Shown here: positions 1-7,740 of the stretch, one piece after another
Position numbering within the stretch: the stretch's first letter is position 1
How the letters are laid out: the number at the start of each line of letters is the position of its first letter
Origin: Pseudomonas sp. PGPPP3
GTDB lineage: Bacteria; Pseudomonadota; Gammaproteobacteria; Pseudomonadales; Pseudomonadaceae
Length of the DNA: 13,484 nucleotides
NCBI GenBank assembly: GCA_002256055.1
Contig: NKIE01000030.1
Span: 1-13,484 of the forward strand
Direction: 5' to 3'
Program-made: the position numbers and the translations under genes
The notes under the pieces: generated by a model
What the model was told of the DNA's origin: nothing
Databases searched by the model: none
What the model saw: the letters and a program-made list of their open reading frames with translations, nothing else

Positions 1-3000
1 TTCCTCTGGTGCTACCAGCTCAATCTTCCGCTCAGCAGCCTCTAACTGAGCACGATTGCGGATCTGTACGTCTTGCCCGTTAGCCGAATATACAAATCCA
101 TCACGGTGACGGAATCTTTGCTGCCGACAACCCAAGCGAATTGCCTCATCTACAGCCGTTGAAATCCGCGAGCCGGCACGAGTAACACCGAAGGCATCCA
201 TCAGCCGGCGGGTGATATCACTCTCGTGAACGGGCGCTTCCCCCTCAACCACCGCACTGATCATTTGAACAAGTCGTTCGGGCTTTTCTTGGTGGAGCTG
301 TACGCTTGTGTCCAACACAGGGCTTAGTCGTACCTGCACATAAGGCCGACTCGAACTTGGCAGTTTTTCCTCCGCCGGTTGCCCACGTACGATTTCATGC
401 TTGGGCTCAGGTGCCGCTACTTCAGGCACAATCAAGTCACGCTGCTCTGCAAGCTTCTGCCGTGCAGCCTCAATTGCAGCTACGGCGCGGATAATTTCCT
501 GCTGCGGATTGCGGAACCAATCAGTACTCCAGATGCGATGGAAGTTCCAGCCAAGCCCCTCAAGCACGCCCTGGCGCAACCGATCACGGTCACGGGCAGA
601 ACGCGAGCTGTGGTAAGCAGCACCATCGCATTCGATAGCCAACACATAACGGCCTGGATATTCAGGATCTTTGACGGCGATATCAATGAAGTAACCCGCT
701 GTACCCACCTGTGGCTCAACGACATAGTTGCGTTCACGTAGTGCTTCAATCACCTCAAGCTCAAAGGGTGAATCTGCCGCTTTCCCCGTTTCCGTGGCCA
801 CCTCTAACTCGCCAGTTTCAGCGAATTTTAAAAAGTTACGTAGCGCCCTCACTCCGTGACTTGCACCGGCATCCAGCTCAAGCTCATCGGCCCTGAAGTT
901 AGAGAACACCCGCATTGCCATCTTCGCGCGAGTAATTAGAACGTTGAGTCGGCGATGCCCGCCTTCACGATTCAACGGGCCAAACTCTTTGGCGATTCGT
1001 CCAGACTCATTGCGCCCGTAGCCGACGCTAATAAAGATCACATCACGCTCATCGCCTTGGATGTTTTCAAGGTTCTTGGTGAAGAATGGCTCGCTGCTTT
1101 CGCGCGTGAAGAACACCTCAGCCTCTGGCGTTTTTCTGCGCAGCAACTCAACTTCGACTTGGATTAAATCCCGTTGCGCCACGCTAAAGGCGGCAACACC
1201 CAGAGATAACTCAGGGGTGCGAATGGCGTGTTCCATCACCGCACGAGCGACGGCCTTAGCCTCTTCTTTATTTGTCCGCGTACGACCCCGGTCATAAAGC
1301 GCCGTAGGGTCATAATCAAAGCTCACACCTTTAGCATGTGGATGCTGTCCAGCAGACGGAAATACCACCAATTTACTGTCGTAAAACTCGACATTGGAAA
1401 CAGCAATCAATGATTCATGACGGCTACGGTAGTGCCAGCGCAAATAGCGCTCTTGGCTACCCGCGGCCTTGAACATGGTCAGAATGCTTTCGATATCACC
1501 CGTGGCACTGTCCTCATCATCCATTTCGACTTCACGGCTGAAAAAGTCAGTTGGTGGCATCTGCCGAGTATCGCCAACCACCACTACCTGCTTGCCACGC
1601 ATAATCGCGCCAAAGGCATCAACCGCCTTAACCTGCGAGGCTTCGTCGAACACCACCACATCGAACTCCAGCTTGCCCGGCGGCAGAAAGTTGGCAATCG
1701 ACATCGGGCTCATCATAAACACCGGTTTGATCTGCTGAATCGCGCGACCAGCCTTCTCGATCAACTGGCGAATCGGCATGTGCCGCCGCTTCTTGTTCAA
1801 CTCGCCGCGCAAGATGGCCATCTCGCCCGGTTGATTGATATTCGGCATGCTCTCCCAAACCTGCTTGGCCAGGCTGGTTTGTGCATGCCGCAGAGAAGCC
1901 AGATCAAGATTACGAAAACGGCTGATCTGATGCTCGTGCTTAATACGGTCAAACTGCTGCAAGGCTGGCTTATCGGCATAGACCCGCTGAACAAGCCCGG
2001 AGTACCAGGAAAGATCGAGAATATCGGTCAATAGCGCCGGTTCATCGCTGACCGAAGCAAGCTGGAGAAGCTCGTCGAGACGTTCTGCGCGAAGTTGCCC
2101 TGCAAGAACGTTCCAACGGGACATTTGGTAAAGAGCTGTCAGGTTTTCCAACCACTGCTGCAAACGTGTACCCAAGTCTTGCAAGCCCAGTGCTCTGACG
2201 CTGTCTTTATCTTTCTGCGACTGCATCCCGGTGATATCGAGCGAACTGCGCAGCGCCTTGTCCAACCCGACCACGTGTTGTTCGATACTCGCAACAGCAT
2301 CACCCAGCCCTGTAGCATCCGCATGGCCAGCCAGGAAGCTAATGATTCCTTTCGGTATTTCACCGTTGCCCAAATCATCATGCAGCTTGATGACCCAACT
2401 ACTCAAACGCTCAAGTACAGGCCAGTCAGACTTTTGCCGCTGCCACTGAGCGCCGAACAACGCGCTGCCCAACGTCTCATGCTGATCGTAGATTTTCTTG
2501 CCTTGCTGATAGGTCAATACTGAATCTACCAGCGCCAGCTGCTCAGAATTGGCTTTCGGTAAAGCCTCCCGAGCCAAGCCTTGTAGGCGCGTACGCGCTG
2601 CACGGAACCGCCCAGAGAATACCTTCCACCATTTGTCGCCGTAGGCCAGCAAACACTGGCGCACTTCCAACAAGTCCTGCTCCCAGGCCGCATCAATCAA
2701 CGCACTGTCATACTGGTTACGACAGGCTGACATTTGCTCCCCGGCCTGCAACAGCTCGCGAATAACATCGCGGCGCGACTGCCAGTCACCAGTTGATAAC
2801 TGCACCCCATCCAAACGCGGCGCCTCTGCGGCGCGGCGTGCAGCCCGGCAAATAACATCGACATCAGCCAGTGTCGCCGGGTGGGTCAGCATTAATCGCT
2901 CAGAAAGAGCACTGGCCGCAGACTGCAGAGCAGCCAAGTGACCACTCGCCTGCTGTAAGGCATCCGTAGCGTTACTTTGCTCAATGGGTGAGAAGTAAGT

Positions 3001-4578
3001 TCGCTCCGTCCCCCAGAAAGCACTTTGCTCGGGACGTCCCATCTCTTGCAGGTGCAGCACGAGTTCCTTGACTAGCTCTCGGCGCTTTAATTGCTCGGCA
3101 TGGCTCCAGCTTGCCATGGGAGCAAAGGCTAGAACCGGCAAACCTGGCTTGGTACGCTTTAACTTCAGGTAACTGCCCAGCACCTCAATAAAAGCTAGGC
3201 CGCTGGCACCGGCCAGCGAGCTGACGGCCTCGCAGTAAAGATTCAAGCCATCTTGCAGCTCTTTAAGGCTGGCCAGGTCTTCCACACCAACCTTGGTCAG
3301 TGGCCGCCCCTGGTCGAGCGTGCGTGCTAATTCTTTAAGCACAGATTGCTTGGTCGACTTATGGCTGTGCAGCTCAAACACTGCATCGCCTAAGTGGCAC
3401 TCATCCAAACGACGCTTAACCACCTCAAGCGCTGCCATTTTTTCAGCGACAAACAGTACGGTCTTTTTTTGGCCAATCAGCTCGGCAATCACGTTGGTAA
3501 TGGTTTGTGATTTACCTGTGCCCGGCGGCCCTTGAATCACCAGGTTGGCACCAGCACGAATTTCCAAAATAGCTTCGGTTTGGCTGCTGTCGGCATCCTT
3601 AACAAAGCGAACATCGCCGGGGTTAATCACCGAGTCGATATTCACCTCTTCGGGATAAGCACTGCGTTGATCGCCAAAACCGCCGCCCAGCAAACGCTTC
3701 AATACGCCATGCTCGTCAGGTTGTTTTTCTTCTGGCCAGCTCTTCGGATCAAGGTCCTTGAACATCAAAAATTTGCCAAACGAAAAGAACCCTAGAGCGA
3801 CCTCATTGGGCGCAATCTTCCAGCGCTTTTGCTTACTAACTACATCGCCAACATTGGCAAAGAACGCGCTCAGCGCATCACCATCAGTGGCATCTACTAC
3901 GTCACCTAAACTGCACGTCGACATATCCAGGCCAAAATCAGTTTTAAGCTTGGCTACCAGCGATAGGTTCTCAACCAGGTCGTCGCCTGAATACTTCAGC
4001 GCAAAACCGTCTTTAGCACCACTGCGCTCCAGGCTAACCGGCAGCAATAGCAAAGGAGCTTTACGCAGGTTGTCCGAGCTATCGGCTTCGTACCAATGCA
4101 AAAACCCCAGGGCCAGAAACAAGGTGTTCACCCCTTGTTCTTCGATGAAGCCTTTGGCCTCGGCATGTATTTTCAATAACTGCAGAAATAGCCGCTCATC
4201 ATCCAGCGCCGTTTGTAAGCGGCTATCGAGATGTCGACGCGCCTTACCCGTTGCACTGTCAGCGTCATCGTCTGCAGCACTAGACCAATCCAGACTATCC
4301 AGCTCATGCAGGAGCTGCTCATCGCTTGCCGACTCATCATCCTCAAACGCCTCAGGATTGGCAGACTTAGCCAACTCCGTCAGCTTTTGCCGAGCCATAG
4401 GCGCGAAGGTCATCGCCTTTTCCTGGCAATAGAGGATTTTGAAAACCTCCTCCGACAGTTCATCCACCACCACGAGGGTTTTGGCTGTCTTGCGGAAGTT
4501 GAGCATATTGTTTCGAAGTCCAATATCCAGCAGCTCTTTGCGGCTGCTCTGGAGCTTCTGACTGATCCCTGCACTCAT
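1..4578 (-). CDS. DUF4011 / SF1 helicase / Vsr-like nuclease / DUF3320 protein, C-terminus cut by window edge
   Basis: Large ATP-dependent helicase-nuclease, probably an antiphage DNA-targeting protein. I read the frame codon by codon from the ATG at 4578 to position 1: 1526 codons with no stop, so the C-terminus lies outside. Residues 1 to about 260 look like DUF4011 (LRNNMLNFRKT near residue 22). Helicase motifs follow: Walker A GPPGTGKS at 350-357, DEASQ at 978-982, GDTRQMPP at 1002-1009, WHYRSRHE at 1048-1055, QGDERD at 1174-1179 and LNVLITRAK at 1211-1219. The roughly 600-residue insertion between Walker A and DEAS is rich in helical, coiled-coil-like sequence. A Vsr/DUF559-type nuclease follows, with D1299 and ECDG at 1316-1319 as probable catalytic residues. 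The last 100 or so residues (APVHESDITRRLMDAFG) match DUF3320. This domain order is that of the class named Hhe in defence surveys (from memory). The start is preceded only by a weak GGGA. It is the last visible gene of the leftward set, 107 bp after the DUF4236 gene. Domain calls are firm; the role is inferred. Confidence 0.93.
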   Translation of the reverse strand, partial: MSAGISQKLQSSRKELLDIGLRNNMLNFRKTAKTLVVVDELSEEVFKILYCQEKAMTFAPMARQKLTELAKSANPEAFEDDESASDEQLLHELDSLDWSSAADDDADSATGKARRHLDSRLQTALDDERLFLQLLKIHAEAKGFIEEQGVNTLFLALGFLHWYEADSSDNLRKAPLLLLPVSLERSGAKDGFALKYSGDDLVENLSLVAKLKTDFGLDMSTCSLGDVVDATDGDALSAFFANVGDVVSKQKRWKIAPNEVALGFFSFGKFLMFKDLDPKSWPEEKQPDEHGVLKRLLGGGFGDQRSAYPEEVNIDSVINPGDVRFVKDADSSQTEAILEIRAGANLVIQGPPGTGKSQTITNVIAELIGQKKTVLFVAEKMAALEVVKRRLDECHLGDAVFELHSHKSTKQSVLKELARTLDQGRPLTKVGVEDLASLKELQDGLNLYCEAVSSLAGASGLAFIEVLGSYLKLKRTKPGLPVLAFAPMASWSHAEQLKRRELVKELVLHLQEMGRPEQSAFWGTERTYFSPIEQSNATDALQQASGHLAALQSAASALSERLMLTHPATLADVDVICRAARRAAEAPRLDGVQLSTGDWQSRRDVIRELLQAGEQMSACRNQYDSALIDAAWEQDLLEVRQCLLAYGDKWWKVFSGRFRAARTRLQGLAREALPKANSEQLALVDSVLTYQQGKKIYDQHETLGSALFGAQWQRQKSDWPVLERLSSWVIKLHDDLGNGEIPKGIISFLAGHADATGLGDAVASIEQHVVGLDKALRSSLDITGMQSQKDKDSVRALGLQDLGTRLQQWLENLTALYQMSRWNVLAGQLRAERLDELLQLASVSDEPALLTDILDLSWYSGLVQRVYADKPALQQFDRIKHEHQISRFRNLDLASLRHAQTSLAKQVWESMPNINQPGEMAILRGELNKKRRHMPIRQLIEKAGRAIQQIKPVFMMSPMSIANFLPPGKLEFDVVVFDEASQVKAVDAFGAIMRGKQVVVVGDTRQMPPTDFFSREVEMDDEDSATGDIESILTMFKAAGSQERYLRWHYRSRHESLIAVSNVEFYDSKLVVFPSAGQHPHAKGVSFDYDPTALYDRGRTRTNKEEAKAVARAVMEHAIRTPELSLGVAAFSVAQRDLIQVEVELLRRKTPEAEVFFTRESSEPFFTKNLENIQGDERDVIFISVGYGRNESGRIAKEFGPLNREGGHRRLNVLITRAKMAMRVFSNFRADELELDAGASHGVRALRNFLKFAETGELEVATETGKAADSPFELEVIEALRERNYVVEPQVGTAGYFIDIAVKDPEYPGRYVLAIECDGAAYHSSRSARDRDRLRQGVLEGLGWNFHRIWSTDWFRNPQQEIIRAVAAIEAARQKLAEQRDLIVPEVAAPEPKHEIVRGQPAEEKLPSSSRPYVQVRLSPVLDTSVQLHQEKPERLVQMISAVVEGEAPVHESDITRRLMDAFGVTRAGSRISTAVDEAIRLGCRQQRFRHRDGFVYSANGQDVQIRNRAQLEAAERKIELVAPEE

Positions 4579-4625
4579 AGAAAATCCCACTATCTGAAAC
4601 AGCAAATCGAGCTATTGGACATCAA

Positions 4626-4661
4626 CCGCATGTGCCAAGGTGAAAAATTCAGCACATACGG
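4626..4661. promoter_or_regulatory. 10-bp inverted repeat in the gap before the helicase gene
   Basis: The arms CCGCATGTGC (4626-4635) and GCACATACGG (4652-4661) are complementary at 9 of 10 DNA positions. The remaining position is a U-G pair in the leftward transcript, so the RNA could form a 10-bp stem with a 16-nt loop. No T-run follows on the minus strand, so it is not a typical intrinsic terminator. It sits 48-83 nt upstream of the helicase ATG. A TTGACG hexamer (4673-4668, minus strand) lies just upstream and could be a -35 element, but I see no convincing -10. It may be an operator, an mRNA processing or attenuation hairpin, or chance. Confidence 0.45.
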
Positions 4662-4685
4662 CTACGGCGTCAATTGACAGGTGTG

Positions 4686-5852
4686 TTATTGATCATCAGC
4701 TGTTTTAGCAGGCAGGCGCGCTGCTGAGTCCACGCCACCAGAGCCAGAGATGTGGCTACTGCGAAAAGCAGCATGCATTGCAGAGAGCGCATGCGCCAAA
4801 CCATCAAAGCCACCATTCTTAGATCCGATGAAGCGCACATCCAAGCCATCTGGAGTCGATATATTTAACTGGCTATATGCGCAAATAGGCAGCTCCCGAT
4901 TGTTCTTGAAACGCCTGTCAGGGCCACCTTTCTTGTTAACGTACTGCCAGGTTTTATCGACAACCTGTGCATCACCGGGAACAGACTCACTCTCCACGTA
5001 TTTGACACGCTCACTTTGCGCAGACAACTTGGCATACTCAATTGCGCCTACAGCTTTGCCTTGAAATGCCAGTACGCGGTCTGGGTAAAAAGCCAATGTG
5101 GTTTTATCCGATGTAAGCACCGGTACCGGCACGTTCGCTACGACGCCGGGTGCATGCCCAAGCACCAGACGTGCCCCACCAAACCTCAAGCCCTGACCTG
5201 CACCAGCTGAATACTTTTTGTCGGCGTACTGTGAAGTAGAGGCAATCGATTTAATTTTTCTCGCCGTCGCAGCCTGCTTAAGCTCGCGACACAAGCAATC
5301 GAAAAGATCATTGGTAACCTGGTCAGGCTCGTAGAAAAGAACGGTCAGTTTGCCCATTTGGTCCCGCCAATAGACCCACCCAGCAATCGCTACAAAAGTG
5401 ACAAACACCACAGGACGCAGAAACGCAGGCCAAGCCCCGCTAACGACTACAAACAGGGAAAAAAGCACCAGCAGGCCGACACATACAAAGGGCCATAGCG
5501 GCACCTTAGAGAATTGCTCATTCATTGATTGCAGCAGTGCATCGCTCGTGGAATCGCTAAGTTCTAGAACACTGGTGGTCTCATGTTCCACTCGGGCAAT
5601 AACGTTGAAGTCATCGGAGCCCTGAGGCGTGTCTACACGCTTGGGCGCAACGATAGGTTGGGACTTGCCCTGTGGTCGGGCATTTAGGCTCTTGCGATAG
5701 CGAAAACCCCCAACACCACCGCCAATGTACGCTCCACGGGCACCGATGCCGACGCGAAGCCCAGGCACGCCAAGTGATATGCCAATACCTGCCGTAGAAA
5801 AATTAAATCGAACGGCGCCAAATTTCACACTGCGAGAAAAACTGAGACTCAC
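4686..5852 (-). CDS. DUF4236 domain membrane protein
   Basis: A 388-residue protein. Residues 1-55 are a DUF4236 domain: SRSVKFGAVRFNFSTAG, then a glycine-rich G-x-G repeat and a RYRKSL tail. Two hydrophobic segments at about 119-139 and 145-162 should form a membrane hairpin with the rest in the cytoplasm. The C-terminal part (170-388) is soluble and matches no family I recognise. The GTG start overlaps the TGA of the upstream DUF262 gene (GTGA). A perfect AAGGAGG at 5863-5857, inside the end of that gene, is only 4 nt from the GTG and fixes the start. The ATG at 5854 is in the upstream gene's frame, followed at once by its stop, so it cannot be used. DUF4236 has no assigned biochemical function. 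Position in a nuclease-rich operon suggests a membrane-linked defence component, which is inference. Confidence 0.88.
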   Translation of the reverse strand: MSLSFSRSVKFGAVRFNFSTAGIGISLGVPGLRVGIGARGAYIGGGVGGFRYRKSLNARPQGKSQPIVAPKRVDTPQGSDDFNVIARVEHETTSVLELSDSTSDALLQSMNEQFSKVPLWPFVCVGLLVLFSLFVVVSGAWPAFLRPVVFVTFVAIAGWVYWRDQMGKLTVLFYEPDQVTNDLFDCLCRELKQAATARKIKSIASTSQYADKKYSAGAGQGLRFGGARLVLGHAPGVVANVPVPVLTSDKTTLAFYPDRVLAFQGKAVGAIEYAKLSAQSERVKYVESESVPGDAQVVDKTWQYVNKKGGPDRRFKNNRELPICAYSQLNISTPDGLDVRFIGSKNGGFDGLAHALSAMHAAFRSSHISGSGGVDSAARLPAKTADDQ

Positions 5853-7687
5853 ATGTCCTCCTTGATGGCGGCCATGTCGGACGCGAAGTGAGCCAATAGG
5901 GCCGCTCTGCCGCTTTCGCTCCCAATTCCTGAAGACAACAACTCAAACCCTCGACGCACCAGCGCAGCGATCAAGTTGCGGCGCTGCTTGAGAAAGTCAA
6001 AATATTCCAGCGTCTCCCACCCTAGAGGCAGCGCATGCAATTGATGCATGTGCTGCCAAGCATCTTGACTGAAATGCTCTCGAATCTTCGGCAGATATAC
6101 AGTCGGGGCGTCATCCGAAATCTGGATGTTCTCGCTCCACTCGATCAGCGCGTAGTTGGCAAGCTGGTTGGTCTGGCGCTGTTCCACGATGCCGGAATTG
6201 ATCAACCAGGCTTTCGGGAACAGGTGATGGCGCTCCAACGACTCCTTGGTACTCACAACCGCTGGATCAAGCAGATCGCTGACCTTTTTGTGCGAGAACA
6301 GCACAGGCGCACTTAACAGATTCTGGGCTGCCACAAAGGCAAAAAACTCCGGGCTGCGCGCCGAAGAACTCTCCATGCTGAACGGCAACGTGATGTCCCA
6401 GAAGTCTCCCGTCAGCTCACTAGCCATCTTGCTTTCCAGCAACTCGGCGAACGCCGCGGCAGTACTAATACCGCGCAAATCAGCAAGATCCGCGTCCAAC
6501 TTCGACTCTGGAGAGGACGAGTAACGGCCTTTCAGTGTGATAAAGAAGAACCAGCGCCCAATCAGACGCTGCAGTTGCGCCTCGGGCACCTTTAGCTCCA
6601 CCCGGCCAATCAGGTAGAACACATAGCCATACATCAACGCCAGCTCGGACGAAACCATCTGCCGGCTGCGAAAGCCCGCCCCCACCAAGGCACTTAGATA
6701 CTGATGCCAATGGGTCAGGTTCAGCACATCGGCCTGCGCGGCCTTCAGCTTCGCAAACTGCTGATCACGAACCACTGCCGAATATTCACCGGTATCGGCA
6801 TCCTTGCCTCGCAGCACCTGGTAGACGGACTTCAGTCGGGCGCGACGAAACGCCAGTGCCACCGACACACGCAAGAGCTGGTCAGGGTCAGGTTCGATAA
6901 AGTGATTGAACGATGACTTGCCCTGGGCTGGCTGCCTGGAATCCGCACAGAACTTCTCCAGCGCCAGCCGCCCTTCATGCCAGAACACCGAGAGCAGGGT
7001 CAGAATGAAGTCCGCTTGATTGAGCTTCTTGCCCTCGCTGTTGATCCGCACGAAGATCTCGGCGACATGCTCCTCATCCACGTTCTCGGCAATCTCCAGC
7101 GCCGTGAATGGGTATCCCTTTAGATTGATCAGCTGCTGAATGTTGTCAGCAATCTGCTCTTCTTCAGCCTCATCCAGCGCTTCGCGCTCACTCAGCTTGT
7201 CGATAAAGGCATTGATCAGCTTGCGGCTATTCTGCCCTTCCGCCCACAGCACAGAAATATTAGCGATCCATTCCGGGTCACGACGGATGCTGTTGTCCGC
7301 CACCTCGAACCGGCCACTACGTGGGTGGAAGGCAATCTCGATCTGCCGCTTCTGGTAGTTCTCATCAAGTACGGTCTGCCCGCGGAACACCGCATAGAGC
7401 GATGTCAGCCGCTGCTGTCCATCCACGATCAGACGATTGGGAACGTCATGCACCTTCGGGCCGCTGCCAATGCTGCGGCTCTTGTCATCGCTCTGATTGG
7501 CCCAGAACAGGAAGTAGCCAACGGGGAAGCCACGGTACATGGAATCGAACAGGTCGCGAACCTTGGTGTTCTTCCAGACAAAGGGCCGCTGAATATCCGG
7601 CAGGCCGATATCGCCTGTTTCAATGTAATTCAGCAGATTATCAAGGCTGTAATCAACCCGTTTGAAGCAAATTGCGCTATCGGCCAT
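5849..7687 (-). CDS. DUF262 protein with C-terminal HNH-like motif (GmrSD/BrxU-like)
   Basis: A 612-residue protein with the hallmarks of DUF262, a ParB/Srx-like nucleotide-binding fold: LPDIQRPFVWK (29-39), FPVGYFLFW (54-62), LIVDGQQRLTSLYAV (86-100) and FVRINSEGKKLNQADF (212-227). DGQQR is the conserved DUF262 motif. The C-terminal part has ERHHLFPKAWL (485-495), then NQLAN (507-511) and a later ISDDAP. This spacing resembles the His-Asn-rich metal finger of HNH nucleases in GmrSD-type (type IV) enzymes and BrxU, which restrict modified phage DNA. The ATG at 7687 has no strong ribosome site (GCGGA is about 11 nt away), but the N-terminus aligns with the usual DUF262 start. It lies 53 bp after the nuclease gene and overlaps the DUF4236 gene by 4 bp. 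A modified-DNA nuclease role is inferred from family; a toxin-like or complex-bound role is possible. Confidence 0.9.
   Translation of the reverse strand: MADSAICFKRVDYSLDNLLNYIETGDIGLPDIQRPFVWKNTKVRDLFDSMYRGFPVGYFLFWANQSDDKSRSIGSGPKVHDVPNRLIVDGQQRLTSLYAVFRGQTVLDENYQKRQIEIAFHPRSGRFEVADNSIRRDPEWIANISVLWAEGQNSRKLINAFIDKLSEREALDEAEEEQIADNIQQLINLKGYPFTALEIAENVDEEHVAEIFVRINSEGKKLNQADFILTLLSVFWHEGRLALEKFCADSRQPAQGKSSFNHFIEPDPDQLLRVSVALAFRRARLKSVYQVLRGKDADTGEYSAVVRDQQFAKLKAAQADVLNLTHWHQYLSALVGAGFRSRQMVSSELALMYGYVFYLIGRVELKVPEAQLQRLIGRWFFFITLKGRYSSSPESKLDADLADLRGISTAAAFAELLESKMASELTGDFWDITLPFSMESSSARSPEFFAFVAAQNLLSAPVLFSHKKVSDLLDPAVVSTKESLERHHLFPKAWLINSGIVEQRQTNQLANYALIEWSENIQISDDAPTVYLPKIREHFSQDAWQHMHQLHALPLGWETLEYFDFLKQRRNLIAALVRRGFELLSSGIGSESGRAALLAHFASDMAAIKEDM
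5857..5863 (-). promoter_or_regulatory. Shine-Dalgarno for the DUF4236 gene
   Basis: AAGGAGG lies within the last codons of the DUF262 gene, 4 nt before the GTG start. The short spacing plus the GTGA overlap suggest that ribosomes finishing the DUF262 gene restart here, giving coupled, stoichiometric expression. Confidence 0.7.
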
Positions 7688-7740
7688 GGCAGTAAAATCC
7701 GCTTACTCAGCAAGTAACATCCGTTCAAACACGCGATTGC

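Noticed and set aside
1417..2034. 205-codon plus-strand open frame
   Set aside because: It lies opposite the helicase gene, whose minus-strand frame is continuous and full of known motifs; the plus-strand product resembles nothing and is a shadow.
3758..4432. 224-codon plus-strand open frame
   Set aside because: Serine- and arginine-rich product opposite the DUF4011 coding region; a mirror frame.
1..4578. Possible frameshift or pseudogene in the helicase gene
   Set aside because: All triplets from 4578 to 1 were checked and contain no in-frame stop; motifs from start to end share one frame.
1..4578. Helicase gene as a divergent hsdR
   Set aside because: HsdR has an N-terminal nuclease and a superfamily 2 helicase; this protein has DUF4011, superfamily 1 motifs and a C-terminal Vsr-like nuclease.
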